A stretch of DNA of 64,000 nucleotides, taken from Phytohabitans sp036906915 (lineage in GTDB: Bacteria; Actinomycetota; Actinomycetes; Mycobacteriales; Micromonosporaceae). The notes below the pieces were generated by a model. It saw only the letters and a program-made list of their open reading frames with translations, had not been told where the DNA came from and did not search any database. The stretch is taken from the NCBI RefSeq assembly GCF_036906915.1, contig NZ_JBAKHX010000037.1, positions 1 through 64,000 of the forward strand, given 5' to 3'. The translations under genes were made by a program, and so were the position numbers. Every line of letters starts with the position of its first letter. The stretch's first letter is position 1. Positions 1-8,794 of this stretch are shown piece by piece.

Positions 1-1
1 G

Positions 2-1966
2 GCCGGCGGCGCGGCCGTGGCGGGGGCGCTGCGGGCGGCCCGCCGCACCGCCTCCACGACGGTCGCCGGCGCCCTCGCCGTCCTCGCCGCCGCGCTGGCG
101 GCGCTCGCCGCCTGGCTGCCGCGCCAGTCCGGGTCGGCCGTCGACGCGCTGCGCTTCTCCGGGGCGCGCATCCTCACCACGTCGGTGCCGGTGCCGGTCA
201 CCCTTGAGATGGTGGCGCTGCCGTTCTGTGGCACCTGGCTCGCCGCCGCCACCGCCGCCGCGCTCCTGCGTACCCGCCGGCCGGCGCTCGCCGTGCTGCC
301 GCCCGTCGCGCTGCTCGCCGGGGCGGTCGCCGTGGTCGGCCCGGTCGGCGAGCCAGCCTACGGGTACGCCATCCTGCTCGTCGTCGCGCTGGCCGCGCTG
401 CTGGCCCTCACCCAGCGCAGTGGACGCCTGCACGCCGCCGGCTTCGTCGCGCTGGCCGCGGCCGTCGCCGGGCTGGCGGGGCCGGCGCTGCTGTCCACAA
501 CCGACCGTCGCCCGCCCGACCTGCGCGCGCACGTGGACCCGCCGTACCAGAACCCGGAGCAGGTCAACCCGCTCAACCTGCTCGCCGGGTGGGCGGCCGA
601 GCCGGACGAGACGCTGCTGGAGGTGCGCACCGACCGGCCGTCGCGGCTGCGGCTCGTGACACTCGCCGAGTTCACCGGCGTCACCTGGCTACCCGCGCGC
701 ACCTACCACGCCGCGGGCACCGTCCTGCCGGCCACGGTGGAGACCGCCGGACCCCCAGCGCACCAGGAGCTGACCGTCGCCGGGCTCGGCGGCGGCTGGC
801 TGCCCGCACCGGACGGCGCCGAGGAGGTGACCGGGGTACGGGTCGCTGTCGACGCGCCGACGGCCACGCTGGTCGCACCGGACGGCCTGCGCGCCGGCCA
901 GCGGTACACGGTGGACGCCCGGCCGCCCGACTGGAGCGCCGAACGCCTGGGCGGCGCGCGGCTGCCGACCAGTGACGAGTTCGACACCGAGCGAACGCTG
1001 CCGCCCGGCAGCCCCGGCCGGCTGTACGAGATCGCGCGCTTCGCGGCCGGCGCCGGCAGCCCGTACGAGCAGGCCACCCGGCTCGCCGACCACCTGCGCC
1101 ACAACTACCGCTTCGACGCCAAGGCGCCCGGCGGCAACGGCTATCCCAGCCTCGACCGCTTCCTGCTGCGCCCCGCCGAGCAGGGCGGCCGCCGCGGCAC
1201 CTCCGAGCAGTTCGCCACCGCGTTCGCGATCATGGCCCGGACGCTGGGGATGCCGTCCCGGGTGGTCGTCGGTTTCACCGTCGACGAATCGCTCGGCGGC
1301 ACCGACCTGTACGTGGTGCGGGCCGGCGACGCGATCGCCTGGCCTGAGGTGTACCTCGACGGCGCCGGCTGGGTGCCGTTCGACCCGACACCGCCCGCGT
1401 CCACGGGGGACAGTCTCGGCCCGGCGCCGCTCGACCCGCTGCCCACGCTCCCGCAGATCGAGCCGACCCCGTCGGGCTCGTCCGACGAGGCGGAACAGCC
1501 GGCGGACGACCCCGCCAAGGCGGCCCCACCCGGTGCGGCGCCGGCGTCGCCGCTCCACTGGCCCTGGTACGCGATGGCGGCGGCGTTCACCCTGTTGGTG
1601 GGGATACCCACGCTGCGCCTGTGGCGTGGCGGCGCCCGCCTCGGCCGGGGCGAGCCCGCCGCCCGCATCCTCGGCGCGTGGGCCGAGGTCCGCGACGGCC
1701 TGCGGCAGGCCGGACACCGCCCGACACAATCGTCCACGGTGGACGAGGTGGCCAGGCTGGCCGACGCGGCGCCCGGTCCCGGCGTCCACGCGCTCGGGGC
1801 CGCGGTCAACGGGTTGGCGTTCGGCGCCGCGATCCCACCCAGCGCCGAGATCGACCGCCTGGTGACGAGCGCCCGCGCCCACCGCCGAGCCCTGCGCCGC
1901 AACGCCGGCCGCCTACGCCGCCTAACCTGGTGGCTCGACCCCCGCCCCCTGTGGTGGCGCCACTAG
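2..1966 (+). CDS. TgpA/DUF3488-type membrane protein with a degenerate transglutaminase domain (5' partial)
   Basis: The frame is open to the left edge, and the first in-window start (GTG at 17) probably lies inside the gene, so this is the C-terminal 649 residues or more. About five hydrophobic segments occupy residues 15-160. An extracellular transglutaminase-like core follows (about 330-460), then a Pro/Ser/Glu-rich linker, one more membrane segment (about 520-540) and a basic cytoplasmic tail. The architecture is that of DUF3488/TgpA proteins, which often sit beside MoxR ATPase and DUF58 genes; those partners would be upstream, outside the window. The position of the catalytic Cys holds Ser396 (GTSEQF context) and that of the His holds Ile440 (AIAWPEVY), while Asp456 (FDPTPP) remains. 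I therefore infer a fold without protease or transglutaminase activity. Confidence in the family is high. Confidence 0.85.
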   Translation, partial: AGGAAVAGALRAARRTASTTVAGALAVLAAALAALAAWLPRQSGSAVDALRFSGARILTTSVPVPVTLEMVALPFCGTWLAAATAAALLRTRRPALAVLPPVALLAGAVAVVGPVGEPAYGYAILLVVALAALLALTQRSGRLHAAGFVALAAAVAGLAGPALLSTTDRRPPDLRAHVDPPYQNPEQVNPLNLLAGWAAEPDETLLEVRTDRPSRLRLVTLAEFTGVTWLPARTYHAAGTVLPATVETAGPPAHQELTVAGLGGGWLPAPDGAEEVTGVRVAVDAPTATLVAPDGLRAGQRYTVDARPPDWSAERLGGARLPTSDEFDTERTLPPGSPGRLYEIARFAAGAGSPYEQATRLADHLRHNYRFDAKAPGGNGYPSLDRFLLRPAEQGGRRGTSEQFATAFAIMARTLGMPSRVVVGFTVDESLGGTDLYVVRAGDAIAWPEVYLDGAGWVPFDPTPPASTGDSLGPAPLDPLPTLPQIEPTPSGSSDEAEQPADDPAKAAPPGAAPASPLHWPWYAMAAAFTLLVGIPTLRLWRGGARLGRGEPAARILGAWAEVRDGLRQAGHRPTQSSTVDEVARLADAAPGPGVHALGAAVNGLAFGAAIPPSAEIDRLVTSARAHRRALRRNAGRLRRLTWWLDPRPLWWRH

Positions 1967-2016
1967 CAGCTCCCACCACGCCGCAGCGTTTCCCGACGCG
2001 CCCACCAGCGGCCGCC

Positions 2017-4626
2017 TCAGCTCGGGCCGGGCGTCGCCCCGAACCGCGCCGTGCACGACTCATCCGAGGTGGCGACCTCGTCCACGGAGAACGCCGCCAC
2101 CAGCCGGAAGCAGTAGTCCACCTCCGGGTTGACGCCGACGACCCGCACCGACGTGGCACCCCGGGCGGCGCTGGCCATCGTGCTCGGCGTCTTGCCGCGA
2201 GGGCCGCCCACCACGTACACGATCGCGCTGCCCTCGCTCACGTCGCGCCACGACAGCGTGACCGCGAAGCGCTCGTCTGCCAGCTGAACGTTCTCCGGCG
2301 CACCCGGCACGATCCGCGCCTGCTCCGGCCCCTTTTCGAAGAGCGAACGGTAGGCGAGCGTGCCAACCAGGGCCGCGCTCAGGCCGATGACCACCGCCGC
2401 CACGCCAATGGCCACCTTGGACACCCCGCGCCGCCGGTCCGGCGGGGGCGCGTCGTCCAGCTCCGGCTCGTCAGCATGGAAGATCAACCCGCCCACGTCG
2501 GACGCGGCGTAGCCGGGGGCCGCGTCCTCCGCGGCATAGCCCGCGATCTGGTACGCCGGCAGCGCCTCCGCCTCGGCCTGGTGTCCCGCGTAGCCTGGGG
2601 CGGCCGTCGCGGTTCGCACGGCGGCGGTGGGCTCACCGTGGGGCATGGCGTCGACCGAGCTGCCTGACGCCTGCGGGTGGGCTTCGGCCCGCTGCCAAGC
2701 GGGCCCCGCGCTGGCGCCAGGCACCGGCACGAAGTCCGTCCTATCCGCTGGGGACGGCGAAGCCACGGCTGGCGGCGGATCCAGCGCCAGGGCCGGGAGG
2801 TCCTCCTCCAGGGCGGTCGGTTCGTCCACCACCGCCGGTCGGTCAGCCGCCAGTGCCGACGACTCCTCCGCCGGGGCGCGCGCCGCCTCCGGGCGCCGCT
2901 CCGGCGCCACATATCCTCCGCTGGCCGCACCACCGCGCGGCCCGTCCATGCTCAAAGCCGACCCGGCACGGCCACCCGCCGCGCCCGCGGCGCCACTGCG
3001 CGCGGACGCCTCTGCCGACGCGGACCCGCGTGGCGCCGCCTCCTGACGCCGATCCGTGGAGCCACCGGCCGCACCCGCGTCGGCCGCGGTGGAGTCGCTG
3101 GCCACCGCCGCTTCCCCACCATTGGCGGAGTCGTTCGCGGCGGACTTGACATCCGCTGTGGACCGTCCACTCGCAGCGGACTCGCGCGAGGTCGCTCGCC
3201 CAGCGCCGCTGGCGGGCGATGTCTTCGAACGCGCCGACTGCGCCCCGACACCGCCCGCGCGAACTGGCCCCGCGCCAGCGGGCGAGTCACCATCGCGCAC
3301 CCGCTCGGAGCCGGCCGTGCCAGCCGCACGTCCCGCGCGCCCTGGCGCGGTGCCGGCCGCGGAGCCAGCCTTACCCCCGCCACCGCCAGTCTCGGGACCG
3401 CCCGCCCGTGCGGCGGCGTCCGCGGCCGATCCAGCCGCCGCGCCCGTCTTTGCCCTGCCAGCACCCGTCGCGGGGTCGCCCTCTCGCGCAGCGGGCCCGG
3501 CAGCCCTCGCGACCGGAGCCGCGGAGCCCGCCCCGGAGACCGGGTCCGGCACAGCGACGGCGGCGCCCGATACGGCAGAGGTCGCGGCGGAGCCGGCCGT
3601 GCTTGGGCGAGCGGCGATGGGTGACGTCTCCCGCACGGCCGCCGAGCCTCGTCCGCTGACCTCGACGGGGGCGGGCGGGGCGGGCATGGTGTGGCCGGTG
3701 GGTGCGCTGCCGGGCGCGGGGACCTGGATCACCGGAGCGGATTCCGATGTGGACGGTGCTTCGTCGGGAGCGCGTCGGTCGCGCAGCGCCGCGGCGAAAG
3801 CGGCGGCGTCCGGGTACCGGTCCGCGGGTGCCTTGGCCATCGCCAGCCGCAGCACCTCCTGCAACCACGGTGGCACGTCTTCGCGCGGCACCGGCGGCAG
3901 CGGGCGGTGCAGGGCGTTCTCGCGGTACTCGAAGGGGTCGGGCGACGACTGGTCGGGCGCGGCGAACGGCGGGTGGCCGGTGAGAAGCGTCCACACGGTG
4001 GACGCCAGACCGTACACGTCGGACCGGGCGTCCTGGGCCTGCCGCAGCAGCGCCTCGGGCGCGGCGTGGTGCGGGGTGAGCCGGTCGAGCGCGACGGTGC
4101 CGCTCAGCTCCTCGGGTAGGGCGGCGATGCCGAAGTCGGTCAGCAGCGGGCCGTCGGCGCCGCGCAGGATGTTGGCGGGCGTCACGTCGCGGTGCAGCAG
4201 GCCGACGCCGTGCACGGCGTCGAGGGCCTCGGCCACCGCACGCCCCACCCGGATGGCTTCCTCGACCGGGACGGGCCCGGAACGGGCCAGCAGGTCGGCG
4301 TACGAGCCTTCGGGGTGGTACTCCATCGCGAAGAACGGGAAGCCGTGCACCGTGCGCCCGGTGCCGAGGATGCGCACGAGGTTCGGGTGGCGGGGCAGGC
4401 GCCGCAGGTTGGCCGCCTCCTCGTCGATCGGGTACGCCTCGGACAGCAGCACCTTCAGCGCGACCTCGGTTTCGTCCTCGTCGCGGACGGCGCGATAGAC
4501 CGCCGAGTCGGGCCCGCGGCGCAAGCGGCCCAGGACCCGGTATCCGGCCGCGATGGCGCGCAGCGACTGGGCGTCTGTCGTCACGAGAATCACCTTCTGG
4601 GAAGAGGCGTTGCCGGCCGTCGTCAC
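2017..4626 (-). CDS. Receptor-type serine/threonine protein kinase with a very long Ala/Ser/Gly-rich linker
   Basis: This is a bacterial Hanks-type kinase of 869 residues. The kinase domain spans about residues 28-285. It has the ATP-anchoring Lys58 (VALKVL), the catalytic HRD at 145-147 with Asn152, and DFG at 164-166. The glycine-rich loop is poor (GRLRRGPDS), which is unusual, but the other catalytic residues are intact. Residues about 290-730 are a low-complexity linker rich in Ala, Gly, Ser and Pro. One transmembrane helix lies at about 735-760, followed by a roughly 105-residue extracellular domain resembling fibronectin type III. The protein probably senses an external ligand and phosphorylates cytoplasmic targets. 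It is encoded tail-to-tail with the transglutaminase-like gene and divergently from the PNPOx-like gene. The substrate is unknown. Confidence 0.88.
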   Translation of the reverse strand: MTTAGNASSQKVILVTTDAQSLRAIAAGYRVLGRLRRGPDSAVYRAVRDEDETEVALKVLLSEAYPIDEEAANLRRLPRHPNLVRILGTGRTVHGFPFFAMEYHPEGSYADLLARSGPVPVEEAIRVGRAVAEALDAVHGVGLLHRDVTPANILRGADGPLLTDFGIAALPEELSGTVALDRLTPHHAAPEALLRQAQDARSDVYGLASTVWTLLTGHPPFAAPDQSSPDPFEYRENALHRPLPPVPREDVPPWLQEVLRLAMAKAPADRYPDAAAFAAALRDRRAPDEAPSTSESAPVIQVPAPGSAPTGHTMPAPPAPVEVSGRGSAAVRETSPIAARPSTAGSAATSAVSGAAVAVPDPVSGAGSAAPVARAAGPAAREGDPATGAGRAKTGAAAGSAADAAARAGGPETGGGGGKAGSAAGTAPGRAGRAAGTAGSERVRDGDSPAGAGPVRAGGVGAQSARSKTSPASGAGRATSRESAASGRSTADVKSAANDSANGGEAAVASDSTAADAGAAGGSTDRRQEAAPRGSASAEASARSGAAGAAGGRAGSALSMDGPRGGAASGGYVAPERRPEAARAPAEESSALAADRPAVVDEPTALEEDLPALALDPPPAVASPSPADRTDFVPVPGASAGPAWQRAEAHPQASGSSVDAMPHGEPTAAVRTATAAPGYAGHQAEAEALPAYQIAGYAAEDAAPGYAASDVGGLIFHADEPELDDAPPPDRRRGVSKVAIGVAAVVIGLSAALVGTLAYRSLFEKGPEQARIVPGAPENVQLADERFAVTLSWRDVSEGSAIVYVVGGPRGKTPSTMASAARGATSVRVVGVNPEVDYCFRLVAAFSVDEVATSDESCTARFGATPGPS

Positions 4627-4811
4627 GACAGTCTCGCGAAGACCGCCTTATCCAGCAAGGCGAACACGCATCCGGGTCAGCGGCGGCCGAGCGCCCGCAC
4701 CGGCTTGTTCGCCGAGTGTGTGCGGTCCCGCAGCCGCAGGGCGACCGCCGAGAGTGGGCCCCGGCCCAGGCTGAATGACCTACGACCGGCGACCGTGGTT
4801 ACAGTGGCTCG

Positions 4812-5357
4812 ATGCTCGAAACGCCAGCCGAACTCGAAGAGCTCCAAGCCCTGCTCGACGCGTCCCTGTCTCGCTCCACCTCACACCTTCGCTCCATCAT
4901 CAGCACCGAGCGCACCCTGACCGCCGACCAGGTCACTCAGGTCCTCACCGGCATGTGCACCCTCGCCCTGTCGACCGTCACGGCGAAGGGCGAGCCGCGG
5001 ATCAGCGGTCTGGACGGCCACTTCCTGCACGGCAAGTGGCATTTCGGCACGGCACGCGACGCCGCCAAGGCCCGCCACCTCGCCGTCCGGCCCGCCGTCA
5101 GCGCGGCGCACATGCGCGGTGAGGACCTCGGCGTGTTCACGCACGGCAAGGTGGAGATTCTCAACCCTCTGGACGGCGAGCCGGCCGCGGACTGGCCCTA
5201 CCTGCTCACGTACCTCAAGGACTTCTACGGCGAGGACCTCTTCGACTGGGACAACGACGTGGTCTACTACCGGCTGCATCCACACTGGATGGCCGTCTAC
5301 GCCCCCGATTTCGCGAAGCTCACGGCGGCGCCCCCCAACCCTCATTCCACCATATGA
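4812..5357 (+). CDS. Pyridoxamine 5'-phosphate oxidase-fold protein
   Basis: This 181-residue soluble protein has the split-barrel flavin-binding pattern of the PNPOx-like superfamily: a helical N-terminus, then a strand (CTLALSTVTAKGEPRIS), a central HGKWHFGTARDAAK segment and a C-terminal LHPHWMAVYAPDF segment. Members bind FMN, F420 or haem and act on varied substrates, and the sequence alone does not show which. The ATG at 4812 follows a 185-base gap shared with the divergent kinase gene. No operon partner is apparent. It is not the true PdxH vitamin B6 enzyme as far as I can tell, because the PdxH C-terminal signature is not visible. Confidence 0.75.
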   Translation: MLETPAELEELQALLDASLSRSTSHLRSIISTERTLTADQVTQVLTGMCTLALSTVTAKGEPRISGLDGHFLHGKWHFGTARDAAKARHLAVRPAVSAAHMRGEDLGVFTHGKVEILNPLDGEPAADWPYLLTYLKDFYGEDLFDWDNDVVYYRLHPHWMAVYAPDFAKLTAAPPNPHSTI

Positions 5358-5471
5358 TTAGCGGAGCGATACTTAGCCGTCCTCTCCTCGTCAAGACGCC
5401 CGCGGTCCGCTCTGGGTAAAGGTCTTGTGGAGATCGCTCAGGAGGCCCGCCGGCGGCGATACGCTCCGTCC

Positions 5472-5753
5472 ATGCAGACGCTGACGCGGGTACGTGTCTG
5501 GCTCGCGGTGTTCGTCATCGGGCTTGTCGCCAGCGGCGTCACCGCGTTTCCGCTCGAGAGCGAGACTCGCCTCCTGGCAAGACTGATACACGCCGACTGG
5601 TCACCCGCACCGGAGCACCTGCCCGGGCTGGTCGACTGGATCGACCGCGTGCACCAGGGCGTCGTCCAGACCAATCAGGACTACCCGTTCCTGGCCTACG
5701 GCACGGACTGGCTGGCCTTCGCGCCAGATCGAATCACGTGCGTTTGCCCTTGA
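5472..5753 (+). pseudogene. Small membrane-protein gene, 3'-truncated at a palindromic repeat
   Basis: From the ATG at 5472 the frame encodes a basic N-terminus, one clear transmembrane segment (WLAVFVIGLVASGV) and a soluble stretch ending in FLAYGTDWLAFA. That phrase looks like the lead-in to a second membrane helix, but the frame then runs into a half copy of the palindromic repeat (from about 5726) and stops after the unrelated residues PDRITCVCP. I infer loss of the C-terminal part by repeat-associated insertion or deletion. I do not recognise a function. An upstream in-frame start at 5427 is possible but less likely. Confidence 0.55.
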
Positions 5754-5792
5754 TCGACGAGAAGAGCGGCCGCTGATCGACGAGAAGAGCGG
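5726..5792. repeat. Palindromic repeat, half copy (copy A), with downstream tandem duplication
   Basis: The right arm (5735-5755, CACGTGCGTTTGCCCTTGATC less its last base) and part of the loop (AGATCGAA) match the full palindromes at 12185-12241 and 46479-46535. The left arm is missing here; coding sequence of the truncated membrane-protein gene stands in its place. The unit TGATCGACGAGAAGAGCGG then occurs twice (5751-5769 and 5774-5792, period 23). Confidence 0.75.
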
Positions 5793-5816
5793 GCGCCGGC
5801 CGATCGGGCGGTCGTC

Positions 5817-7532
5817 TCAGTGGGACTCGCGGGGTACGTGGTCGCCGCTGGCGCCGACTAGGAAGTTCTGGTCGGCACCTGTGTCGGCGCCCATGACGGT
5901 GTCGACGTACAGGCGCTCCCAACCCCGTCGCGGCGCCGCCAGCGCCGCGCGCATCGCGGGCGACGGCGGTCGCGCGTCGAGTTCGTCCTGCGGAATGTCG
6001 ACGTCGATGCGCCGCCCTTCGACGTCAAGGGTGATCCAGTCGCCGGTGCGCACGCGGTCGAGCGGACCGCCGGCCGCGGCCTCGGGCGCGACGTGCAGCA
6101 CGACGGTGCCATACGCGGTGCCGCTCATGCGGCCGTCGCACACCCGGACCATGTCGCGCACGCCCTGGGCGAGCAGCTTCGCGGGTAGCGGCATGTTGGA
6201 CACCTCGGGCATGCCCGGGTACCCGCGCGGGCCGCAGCCCCGCAGCACGAGCACCGAGTCGGCGTCGACGTCGAGGTCCGGGTCGTCGACGCGGGCATGG
6301 AAGTCTTCGACCGAGTCGAACACCAGCGCGCGGCCCCGGTGCCGCAGGAGGTGCGGCGAGGCGGCCGCCGGCTTGATGATCGCGCCCTTGGGAGCCAGGT
6401 TGCCGTACAGCACGGCGATGCCGGCATTGGGTCGCAGCGCCTGGTCGCGGGCGCGGATCACCTCGTGGTCCCAGATCTGGGCCTCGGCGAGCGTGTCGAC
6501 CAGCGGCTGCCCGGTGACCGTGACGGCGTCCGGGTCGAGCAGGTCGGACACCTCGCGCAGCACGGCCGCGAGGCCGCCGGCCCGGTACAGGTCTTCCATC
6601 AGGAAGCGGCCGGCCGGCTGCAGGTCGACCAGCAGCGGCACCTCGGCGGCGATCCGGTCGAAGTCGTCGAGCGTGAGCGGCACGCCGAGCCGGCCGGCGA
6701 TGGCGAGCAGGTGCACGACGGCGTTGGTGGAGCCGCCGATGGCGGCGAGGGCGACGATCGCGTTGCGGAACGAGCCGGTCGTGAAGACCCGGCTCGGCCG
6801 CCGCTCCTCGGCCACCATGTCGACGATCAGCTTGCCGGTCTCGTGGGCGCGGGCGAGCAGCCGGCTGTCGGGTGCCGGGATGCCGGCGGTGCCGGGCAGC
6901 GTCGCGCCGAGCGCCTCGGCGAGCAGCGCCATGGTGGAGGCGGTGCCCATCGTGTTGCAGTGCCCGCGGCTGCGGATCATCGACGACTCGGACTCCATGA
7001 ACGCCCGCTCCGACAGCGTGCCGGCGCGCACCTCCTCGGAGAGCCGCCACACGTCGGTGCCGCAGCCGAGCGGCGCGCCGCGGAACGTGCCGGTGAGCAT
7101 CGGGCCGCCGGGCACCACGACGGCCGGCAGGTCGACCGAGGCGGCGGCCATGAGCAGCGCGGGGATGGTCTTGTCGCAGCCGCCGAGCAGCACGACGCCG
7201 TCGACCGGGTTGGCGCGCAGCATCTCCTCGGTCGCCATCGCGGCCATGTTGCGCCACAGCATCGCGGTGGGGCGCACCTGCGTCTCGCCGAGCGACACCA
7301 CGGGCAGGTTGTGCGGCACGCCACCTGCCTCCCACACGCCCCGCTTGACGTGCTCGGCGACCTCGTCGAGGTGGCTGTTGCACGGCGTCAGGTCGGAGGC
7401 GGTGTTGGCGATGACGATCTGGGGACGGCCATGGAAGGCCGAGGTGGGTAGGCCACGCCGCATCCACGCGCGGTGGATGTACGCGTTGCGGTCCTGACCC
7501 GAGTACCAGGCGGTGCTGCGTAATGCGGTCAT
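5817..7532 (-). CDS. IlvD/Edd-family dehydratase (probable sugar-acid dehydratase)
   Basis: This 571-residue enzyme belongs to the Fe-S dihydroxy-acid/phosphogluconate dehydratase family. These enzymes remove water from 2,3-dihydroxy acids to give 2-keto-3-deoxy acids. Visible signatures include TPCNSHL near residue 50, the cluster-ligand motif LLGGCDKT, SRGHCNTMGTAST, GGSTNAVVHLLAIAG and the C-terminal GCGPRGYPGMPE and DGRMSGTAYGTVVLHV. The length and the HRAWMRRG start resemble arabonate/xylonate/galactonate-type dehydratases more than housekeeping IlvD. The divergent zinc dehydrogenase supports a sugar to aldonate to keto-deoxy-acid route. The substrate is not determinable from the sequence. 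Confidence 0.85.
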   Translation of the reverse strand: MTALRSTAWYSGQDRNAYIHRAWMRRGLPTSAFHGRPQIVIANTASDLTPCNSHLDEVAEHVKRGVWEAGGVPHNLPVVSLGETQVRPTAMLWRNMAAMATEEMLRANPVDGVVLLGGCDKTIPALLMAAASVDLPAVVVPGGPMLTGTFRGAPLGCGTDVWRLSEEVRAGTLSERAFMESESSMIRSRGHCNTMGTASTMALLAEALGATLPGTAGIPAPDSRLLARAHETGKLIVDMVAEERRPSRVFTTGSFRNAIVALAAIGGSTNAVVHLLAIAGRLGVPLTLDDFDRIAAEVPLLVDLQPAGRFLMEDLYRAGGLAAVLREVSDLLDPDAVTVTGQPLVDTLAEAQIWDHEVIRARDQALRPNAGIAVLYGNLAPKGAIIKPAAASPHLLRHRGRALVFDSVEDFHARVDDPDLDVDADSVLVLRGCGPRGYPGMPEVSNMPLPAKLLAQGVRDMVRVCDGRMSGTAYGTVVLHVAPEAAAGGPLDRVRTGDWITLDVEGRRIDVDIPQDELDARPPSPAMRAALAAPRRGWERLYVDTVMGADTGADQNFLVGASGDHVPRESH

Positions 7533-7558
7533 CGACCTGCAATCTACAGTCCGTTAGC

Positions 7559-8572
7559 GTGCGTGCGTTCGTCATAACCGGCCCCCGCGAGGCCGAGGTG
7601 CTCCAGGTCGAGGAGCCCTCCCCGGGTCCCGGCGAGGTCGTGGTCGACGTCGAGCGGGCCGGCGTCTGCGGCACCGACATGGAGTTCTTCTCCGGCGAGA
7701 TGGCGTACTTGCACAGCGGCGACGCCCGGTATCCGATCCGGATCGGCCACGAGTGGAGCGGCACGGTCAGCGCGGTCGGCGACGGCGTCGACGCGACGTG
7801 GCTGGGCCGGCGGGTCACCGGCGACACGATGCTGGGCTGCGGGCGGTGCCACCGGTGCCTGGCGGGGCGGCAGCACCTGTGTGCCGATCGGTACGAGATC
7901 GGCATCCGCGGCGGCTGGCCGGGCGCCCTCGCCGAGCGGCTGCCGGTGCCGGTACCCGCTCTGCAACCGCTGCCCGACGCCGTCGATCCGACGCTCGGTG
8001 CCCTGGTCGAACCCGGCGGGAACGCGCTGCGGGCGGTCCAGGGCGCGGCGCTCGCCGCCGGCGAGCGCCTGCTGGTGCTCGGGCCCGGCACGATCGGGCT
8101 GCTGGTCGCGCTGATCGCGGCCGCGCGGGGCGCGGAGGTGCACCTGCTCGGACTGCCCGGTCCGGGGCTGGACTTCGCGCGGACGCTGGGGTTCGCGCAC
8201 GCTTGGAGCGCCGGTACGCTGCCGGGCCTGCGCTTCGACGCGGTGGTCGACGCTTCGAACGCCGCCGCGCTGCCCGCGCGGGCCCTCGACCTGGTCGAGC
8301 CGGGGCGGCGGGTCGTGTACATCGGGCTGGCCGGCGAGCCTAGCCTCGTCGACACCCGCCTGCTCGCGCTCAAGGACGTGACCGCCGTGGGTGTGCTCAG
8401 TGCGTCCGGCGGCCTGGCCGGCACGGTCGATCTGTACGCGTCCGGCGCCGTCGACCCGCGCCCCCTCGTCGCCGCCACGGTCGGCCTGGACGGCGCGGCC
8501 GCGGTCCTGGCCGGCGAGCGCCCCGGTGAGTGGGGCCCGGCTCCCAAGATCCACATCGACCCGCGCCGCTAG
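7559..8572 (+). CDS. Zinc-dependent medium-chain dehydrogenase (polyol/sugar type)
   Basis: This 337-residue MDR-superfamily enzyme has catalytic zinc ligands in AGVCGTDMEFF and GHEWSG, and a structural zinc site with four cysteines in GCGRCHRCLAGRQHLC. The Rossmann segment is LLVLGPGTIGLLVALIAAARG. I chose the GTG at 7559 because its product begins VRAFVITGPREAEV, the usual MDR N-terminus; an in-frame ATG at 7523 would overlap the divergent dehydratase start. It is probably an NAD(P)-dependent sugar or polyol dehydrogenase acting with the neighbouring dehydratase. Only 26 bases separate the two starts, so any shared control region must be very compact or extend into one of the genes. Confidence 0.82.
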   Translation: MRAFVITGPREAEVLQVEEPSPGPGEVVVDVERAGVCGTDMEFFSGEMAYLHSGDARYPIRIGHEWSGTVSAVGDGVDATWLGRRVTGDTMLGCGRCHRCLAGRQHLCADRYEIGIRGGWPGALAERLPVPVPALQPLPDAVDPTLGALVEPGGNALRAVQGAALAAGERLLVLGPGTIGLLVALIAAARGAEVHLLGLPGPGLDFARTLGFAHAWSAGTLPGLRFDAVVDASNAAALPARALDLVEPGRRVVYIGLAGEPSLVDTRLLALKDVTAVGVLSASGGLAGTVDLYASGAVDPRPLVAATVGLDGAAAVLAGERPGEWGPAPKIHIDPRR

Positions 8573-8590
8573 GGCCCCCATTTCCGGCAA

Positions 8591-8633
8591 CTATCGCGAT
8601 GTATCGCGTCTGCGTTACGATGTATCGCGATAG
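8591..8633. promoter_or_regulatory. Inverted repeat built on TATCGCGATA (orphan operator candidate)
   Basis: Perfect 10-base arms CTATCGCGAT (8591-8600) and ATCGCGATAG (8624-8633) flank further TATCGCG words at 8602 and 8623. Clustered TATCGCGA words resemble operators of PadR-type regulators in actinobacteria, but no padR gene is within reach. The site lies between the 3' end of the dehydrogenase gene and the Hsp20 promoter region. The role is inferred. Confidence 0.4.
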
Positions 8634-8794
8634 ATCATCGATCACTCATCCGAAACGCGGGAAGCAACCTGCCCACGCCGTTACCGCTCCTGCCGTTTTG
8701 GCAGCGACTTCGTGCCGGGGTCCACTCGTTCTCTACAACCGCGACCCAAACCGCTTGACGCCGCCTCGTCTTCGTTGTAAAAGAGTAAGTGAGA

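Noticed and set aside
7523..7558. Earlier start for the zinc dehydrogenase
   Set aside because: It would overlap the divergent dehydratase start and add residues not typical of MDR enzymes.
6025..8556. Very long antisense frames (over 800 codons) across the dehydratase/dehydrogenase pair
   Set aside because: Arg/Ala/Pro-rich composition typical of shadow frames in about 72% GC DNA; no domains or start signals.
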